64,000 nucleotides of DNA from Physcomitrium patens (GCF_000002425.4 NC_037258.1:5180444-5244443), one strand, 5' to 3'; counted from the first letter of the stretch, positions 23,501 to 34,232 are shown. Translations and numbers: made by a program. The notes: generated by a model not told the origin, from the letters alone.

Positions 23501-24214
23501 ACATGAACCATTAACAAAGTGAGTTCTTCCTCTAAGCATGGTCTCTAAGCAAAGAAGTCCAATAATATTCTTTTATCACTTAAACATGAATTCTCATCTT
23601 TACTACTTATATCAAGTTTACTAAGCCTACTTAAACCCTCCCTAAGAACCACCTCAAAGCCAATAAAAATTTTACACTACCAAACATAGAGAGGCGTGAT
23701 ATTGCACCCTACATCTCAAATGTGGCAAACATAATCCGAAGCATCCACCCTTGTAAATTTTCCAAAATACCAATAAAGGATTGACTTGATCTCCTTGTGC
23801 CATGTTTTATTGATACACCACAAGGAAAGCAATGTGAATAGATTACCTTCACAACCTACCTTAGGCCATATTAACTCATAAAATAATTGATCATGCAAAC
23901 CCAATATAAGTGGTTCATTGAAACTTTTGACAATCAAATTGCCTACAATTACCTTTTCAACTCAATCAAGCTAAGATGTAAATAAGTGTCAACAAATCTC
24001 TATGAGAAGCCAAAGTACAAAGCAAAACAAATCTAAAGTAGATAAACTCTTAGCATTGTTGAATAGAGACATAATCACTCTTAGAGATTAGATAGGCAAA
24101 AGAAGACATAGAAAGTACTCAAAAGAAAGGTCTACTTGATGATCAATGTAGAAAAGAATGTTGGTAAAGATTATACATTGATCATTCATACCACCTATGA
24201 CTACACATCAATCA

Positions 24215-24462
24215 TATAATACCTCAGCACACCATTGCCAACTAAGGTTGCATAAGTAGGAAGCGGACTTAGAAACTAGATTCTTTGAAAACAAATACAT
24301 CACCTCAATATAACATCATTGGAAGCTGCCACTTTTATAGCCAAGTTGAACAGCAACTTGAGACACATGTAAATACCAACCTTGAACTCAATAATCACAA
24401 TGAAAAGAATCATAACTTTCATTCTGCACTCAAAGTAGTAGAGTATATAATTTGTAACAACA
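24215..24462 (+). repeat. 3' LTR of the copia element (start approximate)
   Basis: Matches the 5' LTR (19,532-19,776) with scattered transitions and ends GTAACAACA. It lies immediately beside the duplicated spherulin block. Confidence 0.6.
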
Positions 24463-24697
24463 GTTCCTACACTGGAAATTTTGAGAAAAAAACAATTTAT
24501 CCTGAATTCCTGAACGCCGAAGTGTTCTTTTACTACTGTAGAAAATTATAATAATAAAAAAAATCCTCAACATAGACTTGTTCTCTGAGAGTAGAGGGAA
24601 ACTGCTCAAGAAACTGGCCTTCGCTCACCACATGACACGATCTGCAAAGAACGTGAAGCAGGCATTCACGCAGCGACCTAAGGGTCATGAACTTAGA

Positions 24698-24712
24698 CCC
24701 AACGACGTTGGG
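24698..24712. other. Conserved hairpin-forming inverted repeat downstream of spherulin copy A
   Basis: CCCAACG-A-CGTTGGG, a perfect 7-bp-arm palindrome about 130 bp past the stop codon. It lies inside a ~50-bp block identical in copy B (43,166-43,180) although the surroundings are diverged. It is probably in the 3' UTR. Confidence 0.6.
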
Positions 24713-24844
24713 CTTATTATACTTGGTCACATGGACGGAGCAAATTGGGTTAGCGGTGCGGCCGAAATCTCACACAACCGAATGCTGGGCTGTTGTTTTG
24801 AAGTCGACGACCGCCAGAGCATAAGACCCTTATCGTTTGACCGA

Positions 24845-25977
24845 TCAGGTGCAACTCTTGGCCTTGTTGACTTGTGCGGTCCACAGAGCCGATGCTGGGG
24901 CAGTGTCGAATGGATTGGACAATACGTCATTTGTGATGTAGACCTGCCCTACGTTTCGAGTCTTGGCCGTTCCTACTGCTTGCGTGACCGCTGTTGCGTT
25001 GTTGGGGGCGGTGTGGAGGATATTCCAAAACCGAGAAGAGTCGTATTTGTTTACCCATGACGGAACAGCGCTCGCATAGGCACTGGTGTATTGGGCGAAT
25101 GTATCTGATGCCAGATGGAACATGTCAGTATTTGCAAACATGTTACACGTGGAGATGCATGAATTTTACAGCAGATAACTTGCTTTTCAAAGCGTGAGTC
25201 CGGAAGAAGATGATGCTGTGCCTCGGGACCCATGTTCTACATTCTTACACTAGGTCTTGCTTCGCACAATGACGGGCTCGACAACTACGTGCAAACCTGA
25301 ACTTCCGTCAAAGACAACGCGTCAAAGCAGGACACAAGTGTGTGACACTAACCATCATCGTACACCATGTGCTCGGCATCCACTTGTCTGATGCACATGC
25401 AAAAAACACATATTACAAGTGCCGTGATGGACTTACTTTCGAAATTCACGTAATTGTCGATGTGGGTGCTGGTGAGATAGCACTCAGGGCCGTAAACACC
25501 CCAATTCAGCACGGTGTACCCCAACCCTGCCTTGGATTTCACTCGAGTGTCGTAGGACTTGTAAACACTTGTTTTGGTGCAGTCGGTAGATCCTTCATCA
25601 AGGAATATGCCATCGACATTGTAGAAGGAGTAGTACTTGTCGATATCTGCCAGCACTAGAGCAGAGTCTCGGTTACCGTAGTTGGTGGATACATAGCCTA
25701 ACACGATCTTGACCGTGGAACTGCCCGCCTTCACTGTGTTGACGAGGTTAACATAGTCGGCGTTAGAGGCGGTGCCCGGGCCACTGGCGGGGTTGATGAT
25801 TACCAATGTGGCTCCGGTTTTGAACACATCCCAAGCACAACCAGCAGTACCGCTGCAAGGATAGACGTAGGAAGGTACATATATCTCCTGCTGGGTATGC
25901 GCGCCCAAACCGGTGCTTGCAAAACTAGCAACAAGTATCAGCGTCATAACCGACGCGAGGGTCGCACGTGGCCGCAT
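24845..25977 (-). CDS. Spherulin-4-like secreted protein, copy A (two exons)
   Basis: Proposed exons 25,977-25,437 and 25,104-24,845, joined across a 332-bp GT-AG intron (donor GTAAGT, acceptor CATCAG), encode 266 residues. The join is phase 1 and creates FENTFAQY, the family-typical F-E-N-T-Y/F motif. The N-terminus is a signal peptide (hydrophobic residues about 8-20, likely cleavage near GLGA 23-26). Then come YVPSYVYP (33-40), INPASGPG (61-68), LGYVSTNYG (93-101) and VDGIFLDE (121-128), matching the spherulation-specific family 4 (spherulin-4) fold, which resembles a TIM-barrel glycosidase-like domain. The family was named from Physarum spherulation; its biochemical activity is not established. 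A longer upstream-open frame (from 26,100) exists, but the ATG at 25,977 places the signal peptide at the N-terminus. Location is predicted to be secreted or cell surface. Confidence 0.88.
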
Positions 25978-27213
25978 TGCCGCCTGCGTGCAGAAATTAG
26001 AACAAGCGATATTGTGAGGACATGTCACCAAATTCGCAGAAAAGCAGTAACTTAAGATTAAATCCCATTTTGTGAATTCATTGACTCTTGACCATACCAA
26101 CCTCTACGCAATGGTATCCTCCATCGGAGAACCCCTGAAAGCATTGAGTATTCTGCTGTCGATACCACAAGGGTCACCAGTAGGATGACCGAATGCCCGC
26201 CCCATAGACTCAGTTCTAGAATTATCGTTGCAACAAATCCAAATGATCGGCTGTCTGAACTTGATCAAATGTGGCTCTAAGCTGTCAAACCAGCATCTAA
26301 TCAGCGCTCTCATAACTCTACTAGCTCTAGTTCATTCAGAGCTTGCAGAAAACAGGCAACACACAGAGTAGTTGGTTGAGGAATTCGAAGTGTCGCAAAA
26401 ACATTACAAAGCAGTTGGAGGGTGAAACGTTCCCTGTTGAGCTGTCCATGCTTGAAAACTCTCGGATCATGCCAGGGGACAGATGATATTGATGGTGTGG
26501 AAATGGGTGTTTCGAAGTTCGGACAGGACTCACCCTTTATTGTCACATCCGTGTAGTAAAGAGCAGCTTCAACATAGATTTAGTGATGTAGGCGAGTACT
26601 AAACTTGGGCGAGAGATCAGATAATCCAAGTTGTGTCGATGTGTATGATGCGGAGAGAAACGTTTCACTTTTCATGTTTGGCAAAACACATGAAAGACAT
26701 GTGTCCTTTCTCATTTTTTGCTTCAAGCAACTTGTAATTTTGCTTCCCTTTACGTCGAAAAAAGCAAGGTAAGACAAAAGTGGTTTCATATATTTATTAT
26801 TACACTTCGTAGGAAAGGTACTTGTAATTGGATTTGATGCAACAGTAACTTATAGAGCTGGAAAGCTGTGAACAATGTATGATCTTTGTATAACCAATTC
26901 TAAGAACGTCAATGAATCTGCTCAATCTTGATAAAGAGAATTCTGTTGACACCCACTTGCATTGACAGACTACAATAATCTCACACTGGATTACACAGAG
27001 CTATAAAAGTTAACGTTAATCAAGAATCTGACAATCGAGATATCTGAACAGCACCCCAATATCGTACTTAATTTAATCAAACATACATCATCATGTACAC
27101 AACAACGTAGGAAAGAAACATATACCCAAATCAGACACTCATAAACTGTGCTTGATTAATATGAGCAGTGCCTAATCTGCATGAAACTAAGAAGTTAAAC
27201 TAAATGTGCTAGT

Positions 27214-27492
27214 TCATGAGGTGGGTGAAGGGAGTATTGCTGACATGGCCAAGTGAGAAGAATCGCATTTTAAAGATGCTTCCAATAAACCACAAACTTG
27301 CACAAATTTCGCCGTGTCATCGCAGGTTTTTAGTTGTACAGCGGGGATCAATTCGGCAAACATTGGCATTGCTTCCATTTGAGGAAATGCTGGTTTGGGG
27401 AGAGGCATTGTGGCATTCAACAAACTTTGAAGCTTGAGCACAAGGACAGTGCTGGTCCGGTGATATCGTGACATGATTTGATGCTGCACCAT
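27214..27492 (-). pseudogene. Unrecognised conserved C-terminal coding segment, copy A
   Basis: A minus-strand frame ending in VCGLLEASLKCDSSH...TS and a TGA at 27,216-27,214. Copy B (46,035-45,742) ends with VCGFLRASLKCDSSH...TS and a stop at the same aligned place, though the nucleotides differ at many sites. Preservation of frame and stop with changed nucleotides suggests this is or was the last exon of a real gene. It lies upstream of and on the same strand as the spherulin gene. The two copies align over only about the last 40-70 residues. I do not recognise the family, and the 5' end is unknown. Confidence 0.45.
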
Positions 27493-28257
27493 CCTGTCTA
27501 ACGACGACTACGTGTTTTGAGAACATCAAGACAAGTTTCAACAGACACTTGGAATTTTGCAACTTGCACGACTAAATTTGATACTAAAAAGTTGGTCTTT
27601 TTGTGGTTATATGTTTTTGTCAATTTTATTTTTCTTTTTGACTTTGGAGCGTTTAATGTAGCTCAGCCAGATGAAGGCAATTTGATTTCACGATCTTATC
27701 AACGCATGCTACAATTGTTACTGCTACCACGTGTGTTAGTACAACTTGATGAATCTGGTTCATATTTATTCAGGGAGACGCAATCTATACACGCAGCCGA
27801 GCATTCAACGTGTGGTAAGAAAAACGTGATTTGCGCACTTCAGCTTCTGGGGCTTGTAGTGTCCAATTTTGTTGGTGGATTTTGGATTCATCTGAGAGCA
27901 ATCGGTGGTCTTTAGTGTGTGAACAATTCGTTGGCAGCATCCCTTTCGTGCAATTCAGTGAGCATCATTATGTTTTGGCGTCCAGGCGTGATGAGATGGA
28001 GATCGGTGTTGCCCTCGGCCCCCACTCAAATGTGCCACGTGTATTCAACTGTGAGGAATGAAAATGGATGTCGTTGTTTAATCTTCCTTGCGTATTCTCT
28101 GTGTGCGTGCTTTCCGCTGTCTGTTGACATTAACGTAATTGTACTCGAAGTCAACAAGCACCGACCTGTTGGACGCTACGCACGAGGTGGAATTGTTGAA
28201 ATAGAATGGGCTGCTGCCACTTGTTCTTCCTCGAGGCATGACCAGACAAGGGTTTCA
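27493..28257. other. Ordinary-GC, non-repetitive sequence, probably intron or UTR
   Basis: Open frames here (for example 27,517-27,915 plus) show no domain I recognise. The GC content continues the gene island and may be intron upstream of the RNase H1 domain exon. Confidence 0.4.
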
Positions 28258-28422
28258 GTTCGTTCCGTGAGAAAATACTACTCTGTAGCTCGTGGTTACA
28301 AACTTGGGCTTTACACTACTTGGGTTGAGTGTAGGCCCATGGTTAAGGGTTTTCGTGGAGCCAGATTCAAAGGTTGTAAGACACTAGCATATGCTGAAGC
28401 ATTCTTGGTCAACTATGATTAG
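28258..28422 (+). CDS. RNase H1 N-terminal (hybrid-binding/viroplasmin-type) domain, exon or gene fragment
   Basis: The frame ending at TGA-independent stop TAG 28,420-28,422 encodes, from about 28,273, KYYSVARGYKLGLY then TTWVECRPMVKGFRGARFKG and AEAFL. This is the full ~45-residue hybrid-binding domain of eukaryotic RNase H1 (also found in caulimovirus transactivator proteins), which grips RNA/DNA hybrids; the aromatic and glycine positions (YY, G-Y, W, V-GF-GA-FK) are kept. A possible splice acceptor TTTCAG precedes 28,260. The frame is open upstream to 27,919 but that part has no recognisable domain and may be intron. No RNase H catalytic domain follows: AT-rich transposon-derived sequence begins at about 28,440. 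It could be a truncated gene, a domain-only protein, or a processed fragment. Confidence 0.65.
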   Translation, partial: VRSVRKYYSVARGYKLGLYTTWVECRPMVKGFRGARFKGCKTLAYAEAFLVNYD

Positions 28423-28429
28423 ATTTTCT

Positions 28430-29146
28430 ATACTACCATTATGTAATTTCAAACTTTCCTCAATTTTGACATTGAGCTTGTCCATGCAACTTTCAAATTT
28501 TATTTTTTTGATAATTTTGTTAATATGTCTGCTAATTATTTTGTGGTTGGAATAAAGTCTATTTTCACTATTTTGTCCTTGATCTTCTGCCTCGTGAAAT
28601 GTAGATTAATTTCAAAATGTTTTTTTTTGTCACTAAACAAATCGATCTTAGCTTTATCAAGCTTTGATTATCACATTAGATAGTTGTTGGGGCATGTTTC
28701 CTACATCTAAATTCTTACATGAATCTTCTCAACCATATAGTCTCACATGTTGTATTAGCCAATGTTCTATATTTAGATTTGTATGAAGATTTCAAGACCA
28801 TATTTTATTTTTTGCTACACTATGAGATTAGTGTTTTTCCAATTTTGAACATATATGCTTATGTTGAGATTTTATCATCTTGACCATATGTTGAATTTGT
28901 AGTAGTTTACATTAGAATCTTGTTAATGTACTTTCTTCTCTTTTTAAAAATCATAAGCATAATGAAGGATGCTTGTGGAGATAATAAAAGATGTAGTATG
29001 CTCCTTGCATTTGAAGGTGTCAATGAGATTGCATATATCTAGTCAGTATAAAAATTACAAAACCATTATTCTATTTGGTTTTAGTTAGGTAATTTAGTTC
29101 TCTTATATGGCACTAATATTTTTAAGTATCTACTATTATATTGCTA
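28430..29146. other. AT-rich spacer, nothing recognised
   Basis: A sharp drop in GC marks the end of the gene island. At about 28,530-28,660 the sequence faintly resembles copia RT remnants (FVGIKS.. then LLPREM-like words), too weak to call. Confidence 0.5.
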
Positions 29147-29780
29147 TGCCATGCACATATATATTTATTGTAATATTTATCTATATGATTAAATAGAAGT
29201 AGATAAAATTAGGTTCATTTCATAATATTTTTTAAAGCAGCTTTCTAGAATCTTCATAAATGCTGCTTTGATTTTACATGTGTTTATAGTTGATTGATAG
29301 GTTAGAAACTTAGTCAACAAGTTAACCACGTATTAATAGCTTATAGAATAAGTTAACTATATGGCGTACATATAAAAAACTTGCCTTGCAAGTTAAGATA
29401 CATGTCTTGTAAAGTCAATATGTTTTGGAGGTCCTATAGGATATTGCCACATAGTTCCTAGTTAAGAGTATATATGGAGGCAAGAATAAAACCATTTTAA
29501 AGTTTGAATTTGTTTGAGTTGTCTATGGAAGGAAAGATTATGGATGCTACTTTCAAAAGAAGTGAGAATACATTTGTAACTATTACAAATCTTCATGAAC
29601 TTGTCAACACTCTAAGAGTAGAAATCTCATGTATTTCCAATGTGAATCATGGAGGTATTATTCCTATGCCTATGGAAGAAGTTCAGATTCTATGTTAAGA
29701 AGTTATGCACTTGAAAGAAGTAAGTAGATTGACCTCACAACCAAATCCAAGTTATTTTGCTTCTACAAATATGATAATGA
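29147..29780 (+). mobile_element. Chromovirus fragment: partial LTR plus start of gag
   Basis: 29,147-29,492 matches the first two thirds of the LTR at 35,975-36,505. It then jumps to the gag start (29,504-29,698, MEGKIMDATFKRSE), homologous to 36,760-36,912. The LTR 3' end and leader are deleted. After about 29,780 the sequence switches to a different gypsy family. Confidence 0.75.
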
Positions 29781-29782
29781 TA

Positions 29783-32170
29783 TAAAAGATAAGAGGTTTG
29801 TCTTTAGGTTTGGAGCAAGAATTCTCATAGATAAACAAAGAGCATATCCTCAAGTAAAGAAGGAGCTTTTGAAAGCACTTATAGCTATAAAAGCAAACAA
29901 AAATTACTTAATTGGAGCCAATGTGGTGCTAGAGACTCATTGCTTATCATTATTGGGTATGATTGCTAATTGTTCTATTCCTAATATTGCCATGTTAAGA
30001 TAGATAGTTTATATTAGATCACTCAAGCCTATGTTAGTGTACATTTCTAGCAAGAAGGACTCTATGGCAGATATGCTATCCAAAGCGAGATATATTTGTG
30101 AAGAAGAGATGAAAATACAAGAGATTAGTGAATATGATGAAGATGAGGAGTATGGCTATTTATTAGCCACTAATAGAATAAGCACAAGTGATGAAGATGT
30201 GACTTTTAGAGAAGATTTTTATGGAGGCAAGTTAAGAGACACTGATATCTATTTTATTACTATGAAGAGACAAGAAGGTTAGTTAAATAAGGCCTTCAAA
30301 GACATCAGATACCAATCTTATGATTATATTTTGAGAAATAGTTTTTTTATGAAAGAGGCCAAAGAGGATGGATGGAATACCATTGAAAATAATAGATAAT
30401 GCAAAAATCAAGTATCAAGTTTTTAAGGAGTTTTATAATATACTTTCAACAGGTCACAAAGGAGTTTAGGCCACCTCATATAAGATCAAGGAGCAATATT
30501 GGTGAAAGGACCTCTACATAGATATAGAGGAATTTGTGGCTTCTTGTACTGAATGCCAATTGTAGTCCAAAGTTAGATTGAGAGATGACTTACATCCTAC
30601 CTATCTACTTGCTATCCATTTTTAATAAGTGATTGATTTGGTGGCTATACCATTAAGATTATTGGGCATGAAATATCTTATTTTGGCAAGAGAAGAATTT
30701 TTAAACTATATTAAAAGAAGAGCTTTGAGGACCAAAACCACAAAAAGAGTATGTAGATTCAACTTGAAAGATATCTTTAATAGATATGGTAGCATTGAAA
30801 AGATAAAGGCTGATCATGGAAAATTGAATAAAATAGAGGCCAAAGTTTTTTTTCGAAGATATGATGTGAAGTTGAAGCTAACAACTACTTATAATCTTGA
30901 AGCTAATGGCAAAAGCAAGAGAGGACATCTTCCTATCATTAATGTTCTTATTAAGGGTTGTAGAGGTAAGCCAAAGTAATGACTAAGACTTCTACTATTT
31001 CCTTTATAGACAGATAGGACTATCCATAGTATTGTTACTAATTATATGCTTATTGAGTTAATGTTGGATCAAAAACCAATCATGTCTGTGGAAGATTTTG
31101 TGCCTACTTAGATATTATTAGATTAAAAGGATGGTATGATAAGAAAGAGATTATTGGAGCTCTAGATTGAGCAGCTTGAAAGCTTATCTAAAGATTAAGA
31201 GATTGCATTGAAAAAACTAAAGATTGCCATGTTGAATAACAAAGAGAGGTTTGACAAGTTCCATCATTTGAAGTTCAAATCAATTGAAGTTGGAGATTGG
31301 GTGTTAATGTTTGATAGTAGTTTAAAACATCAACATAGCATTGTTAGGAAGTTTGCTTGAAGATAGTTTGGACCATATATTGTAACAATAGTGCATGACA
31401 ATGTTACTTATTTACTTTGTGAGTTAGTGTCATCAATATATATCTATTGTAATTGTTATCTAGATAGATAGAATTAGATAAAAGTACATTAATTTCATAA
31501 TACCTTCTAAAAATGATTCCTAGAAGCCTCATAGATATTTTTTTGGCTTTACATAGATTTATAGTTGATTAGTAGATTAGAAACTTAGTTAACAAACTAT
31601 CCATGTGCCATATGTGTTGGTAGCTTATGGAACAAGCTAACTATGTAGTGGCCATATAGAAAACTTACCTTATAAGTCAGAATATGTATCATGCAAAGTC
31701 AACACATTTTTGGAGGTCCAATAGAACGTTGCCTCATAGATACTAGGTAGATAGTATATATAGAGGTAAGAATAAAGCCTTCTTCATTCTTATCAATTCC
31801 TTTCTTGCTTCTTATCTAAATTCAAATGTCTCTAGTTTCCTTATCTTTGGACAATAGTTATTTCAATTTCTTTTTAATATACATAGTATTTTATTTTTAT
31901 TTTTTCACTTTTTTTTTATATAGATTTTTAAGTTTATACATCTTCTTTCAATTCATATTCTTAACAATTGGATGGCACAATGTTGAAGATATATGTTACT
32001 AGAAAGCAAATTAAAGTATTCAAGAGAAGATATGATAGATTTATTTTAAGTAATCTTTTAGATTTTGAAACATTAGATTTGGACCAAATAGAAGATGCAT
32101 AAACAGATGGAGATGGTGAAGAAGACAAGCATGGTTAGATTGGCACATTCTAGAAGATGTTTAAATTTTG
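29783..32170 (+). pseudogene. Decayed pol of an element related to the inner gypsy element
   Basis: RNase H tail (RFGARILIDKQRAYPQVKKE from about 29,797, LLGMIANCSIPNIAMLR), a connector with ADMLSKARY (30,067), then integrase (30,629-30,979: DLVAIPLRLLG, ADHGKL, and SKRGH where the inner element has SERGH, so the catalytic Glu is changed to Lys). The C-terminal region runs to about 31,427 and resumes at 31,972-32,160 after a solo LTR. Sequence order and wording match 6,395-8,190, so the two belong to one family, this one much older. Gag, protease and RT are absent. Confidence 0.78.
31428..31966. mobile_element. Solo LTR of the chromovirus family inside the pol relic
   Basis: 539 bp, TGTCATC...TTAACA, matching the LTRs at 35,975 and 41,342. 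Flanks GTTAG (31,423-31,427) and ATTGG (31,967-31,971) each differ from GTTGG by one G-to-A change. The ancestral pol codons GAG TTG GAT GG read through when the LTR and one flank are removed, as in the inner element near 8,000. Confidence 0.8.
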
Positions 32171-33271
32171 AGTAAGTGGATGTCATATTATAATTATTTA
32201 TAGTATGTAAAAATTAATTAAAATATATAATATATTTATAAGTCTTGATATACTTTAGAATGGTTAATAGATTAATTTAAAGAAAGTTGATGTAAAAAAA
32301 TTTATTTTGAAGTTTACTTATAGATATTTAGTATAAAACTTAAAGAAAAGATTGGAGCTCAAAGATAAAAATCCAAACCTCTAAGAAACTTATTTGGAGA
32401 GATGAAAGTAATATATGAATGGATGAAGGCAAAAGATAAAGATCTTCATTCCTATTAATCAAAGGCCATGCCCAATAGACATTTAACAAGCTATCCACGA
32501 CCATAATAAGAGTTTTGGAAATTTTTTTAAAAAAATTTGAGAATCAAAATCAAAGATTGTAAGGTTTAGGATTTGAGCCACAATCTTTGTATAAATTTTA
32601 AGGGATTTGGAATTAAGATGATGAAGTTATAGCCATTTAAAATTAAAGTATCTTTTTAAGATGTACTATTGCTCTTTTGAAGATACAAGGAGTTTTATGA
32701 TAGATTTTGAAAATCAAGAGATGCATCTACAAAGATAATTTTAAGATTTATATCTATTACGAAAGAATTTTTGCATTTAGAATTTTTATAAAGAAGTTAT
32801 AGAGCATTAAAGACCATACATGTAATTCAAAGGTAATAAGTGAATCATTTTGTTGATAGTAATGGTTCTAGCCATATCTTGAGTTTTTAGATGAATTTTT
32901 GGCTCAAAATTTTCAGAAGTGTGTTATTAGGTTAAGAAGCTATATATCAAATTTTTATGGTATTTGAATACTTAATTTGTGAGATATAAAGAAAATTACA
33001 CACAGATATATATAAGTAAGGGTTTGAAGTTACTGTTAGGATTTTGGCAATATTTCAAGATCTATAATAAATTTACGATTGAAATTTTTTGTGATAGTTG
33101 TTAAAAGTATATTAATACTTTATCTAAAATTTTGGTTTGTTTGGATAGTTCAATCATGTGATATGAGCTGTTGAAGTTCAAGAAAATTTCACCTTAAAGA
33201 TATATAAGGTTTTATAATATTTTAATCACATTTTTGGTGATCTTTGGTATTTAGAGCTTATATATTGATGT
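32171..33271. other. AT-rich spacer, no gene recognised
   Basis: Decayed sequence with no domain-like frame. Confidence 0.5.
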
Positions 33272-33293
33272 AATTGCCTCTATAGAGGCAATT
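33272..33293. repeat. 22-bp perfect palindrome
   Basis: AATTGCCTCTATAGAGGCAATT, lying four bases before a 47-bp repeat. Confidence 0.9.
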
Positions 33294-33296
33294 TTT

Positions 33297-33343
33297 TGAG
33301 TAACTGATAGTGCATTGTACTCAAATAATTCTTCCACATTAAT
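33297..33343. repeat. 47-bp exact direct repeat, copy 1
   Basis: TGAGTAACTGATAGTGCATT... identical to 34,186-34,232, 889 bp away; the surroundings are unrelated. It contains GAGTA...TACTC inverted words. Confidence 0.9.
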
Positions 33344-34185
33344 GATAGTATTTGAGTAACTAGTTATATATATAACTCTATAGGGAGAATTATATATATA
33401 AACTTGATGTGTTTTTTTTTTTCTTTTTTTCTTTTTTTTTTTTTATTTAGAGGCTTGGCTGAGTAATTAGTGATAGCAAGAAGCCCATCACTTTCTTAAG
33501 GCAAATTCTCTCTATGATGACAACATTTAGGAATTTGGATTCTATTTTAATTATATGTTATACATATTTTATAAGAAATATTACTAATTGAATGATGTAG
33601 TGATTTAATGATTAGATTATAATATATCATATATTATATGATTTGATAGTGAAAATGCATTAATATGTAGTGCCATATCTTATTTGTTGCTATAGATTTT
33701 GGCAAAGTATCACAGATAGTTGTTACAGTGTATGCTTTGAAAGGCCAGACCTTTAAATATTTCAATAATGTATTTTTTAACAACATGTACAACTAATTGT
33801 ATACTTGACTATGTACATGTGTTACTATATGACTTATATTATTTTTGATTAAATAGATGTATGCATGAAATTCTAGGACAAATCTTCTTTTAATAAAAAA
33901 GTCTAAGAAAAAATAATTTTTTTTAAAATTCCAAATAAATAAAAAATATAATTAATTTTATAAATTACTTTTGATGAAAGCCAAATGGCTAGGTTTCTTA
34001 CCTCAATAATACTATGGTCGTGTCTCCTAGCTCAAGTAATTTTAGTATGACTACTTGATTTTAGTAACAAAAAGATAGATGGATCTTTCAACACATAGTA
34101 AAATATTTTAGAGTTGAGAAACCAAGATATTGCAATTTTTTCACTCTTGACTAGATTCACTTTTACAAAACATGTATTTGTAGTA

Positions 34186-34232
34186 TGAGTAACTGATAGT
34201 GCATTGTACTCAAATAATTCTTCCACATTAAT
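34186..34232. repeat. 47-bp exact direct repeat, copy 2
   Basis: Identical to 33,297-33,343; no palindrome precedes this copy. Confidence 0.9.

Larger units (their letters stand above)
19532..24462 (+). mobile_element. Decayed Ty1/copia retrotransposon
   Basis: About 4.9 kb with similar LTR-like ends: the sequence up to 19,776 and that up to 24,462 match over about 230 bp, including GCCAACTAAG and the shared end ACAACA. A degenerate copy of the standard plant PBS (TGGTATCAGAGC) follows the first LTR. Between them lie recognisable gag, pre-integrase, integrase, RT and RNase H remnants in copia order, all with many stops. The 3' end abuts the spherulin gene island. I could not find a convincing target duplication, so the outer ends are approximate. 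Confidence 0.78.
24500..27492 (-). repeat. Duplicated gene block, copy A
   Basis: Homologous and colinear with 42,980-46,035. Identity is complete from 24,839 to 26,648 (offset 18,467, no indels found) and falls to visibly diverged but alignable sequence on both sides. The block holds the spherulin-4-like gene and an unrecognised conserved C-terminal coding segment upstream of it. Ordinary GC content contrasts with the AT-rich surroundings. Confidence 0.92.

Noticed and set aside
25342..25659. 105-residue plus-strand open frame, duplicated at 43,809-44,126
   Set aside because: Antisense to spherulin exon 1 and intron; identical between copies only because the whole tract is identical. No domain.
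25978..26100. Longer N-terminus for the spherulin protein (start at 26,100)
   Set aside because: It would bury the signal peptide 41 residues in; the ATG at 25,977 gives a normal secretory N-terminus.
26104..26546. Minus-strand open frames upstream of spherulin copy A, repeated in copy B
   Set aside because: They lie in the identical tract, so conservation is not evidence of selection, and they show no domain; more likely promoter or 5' UTR.
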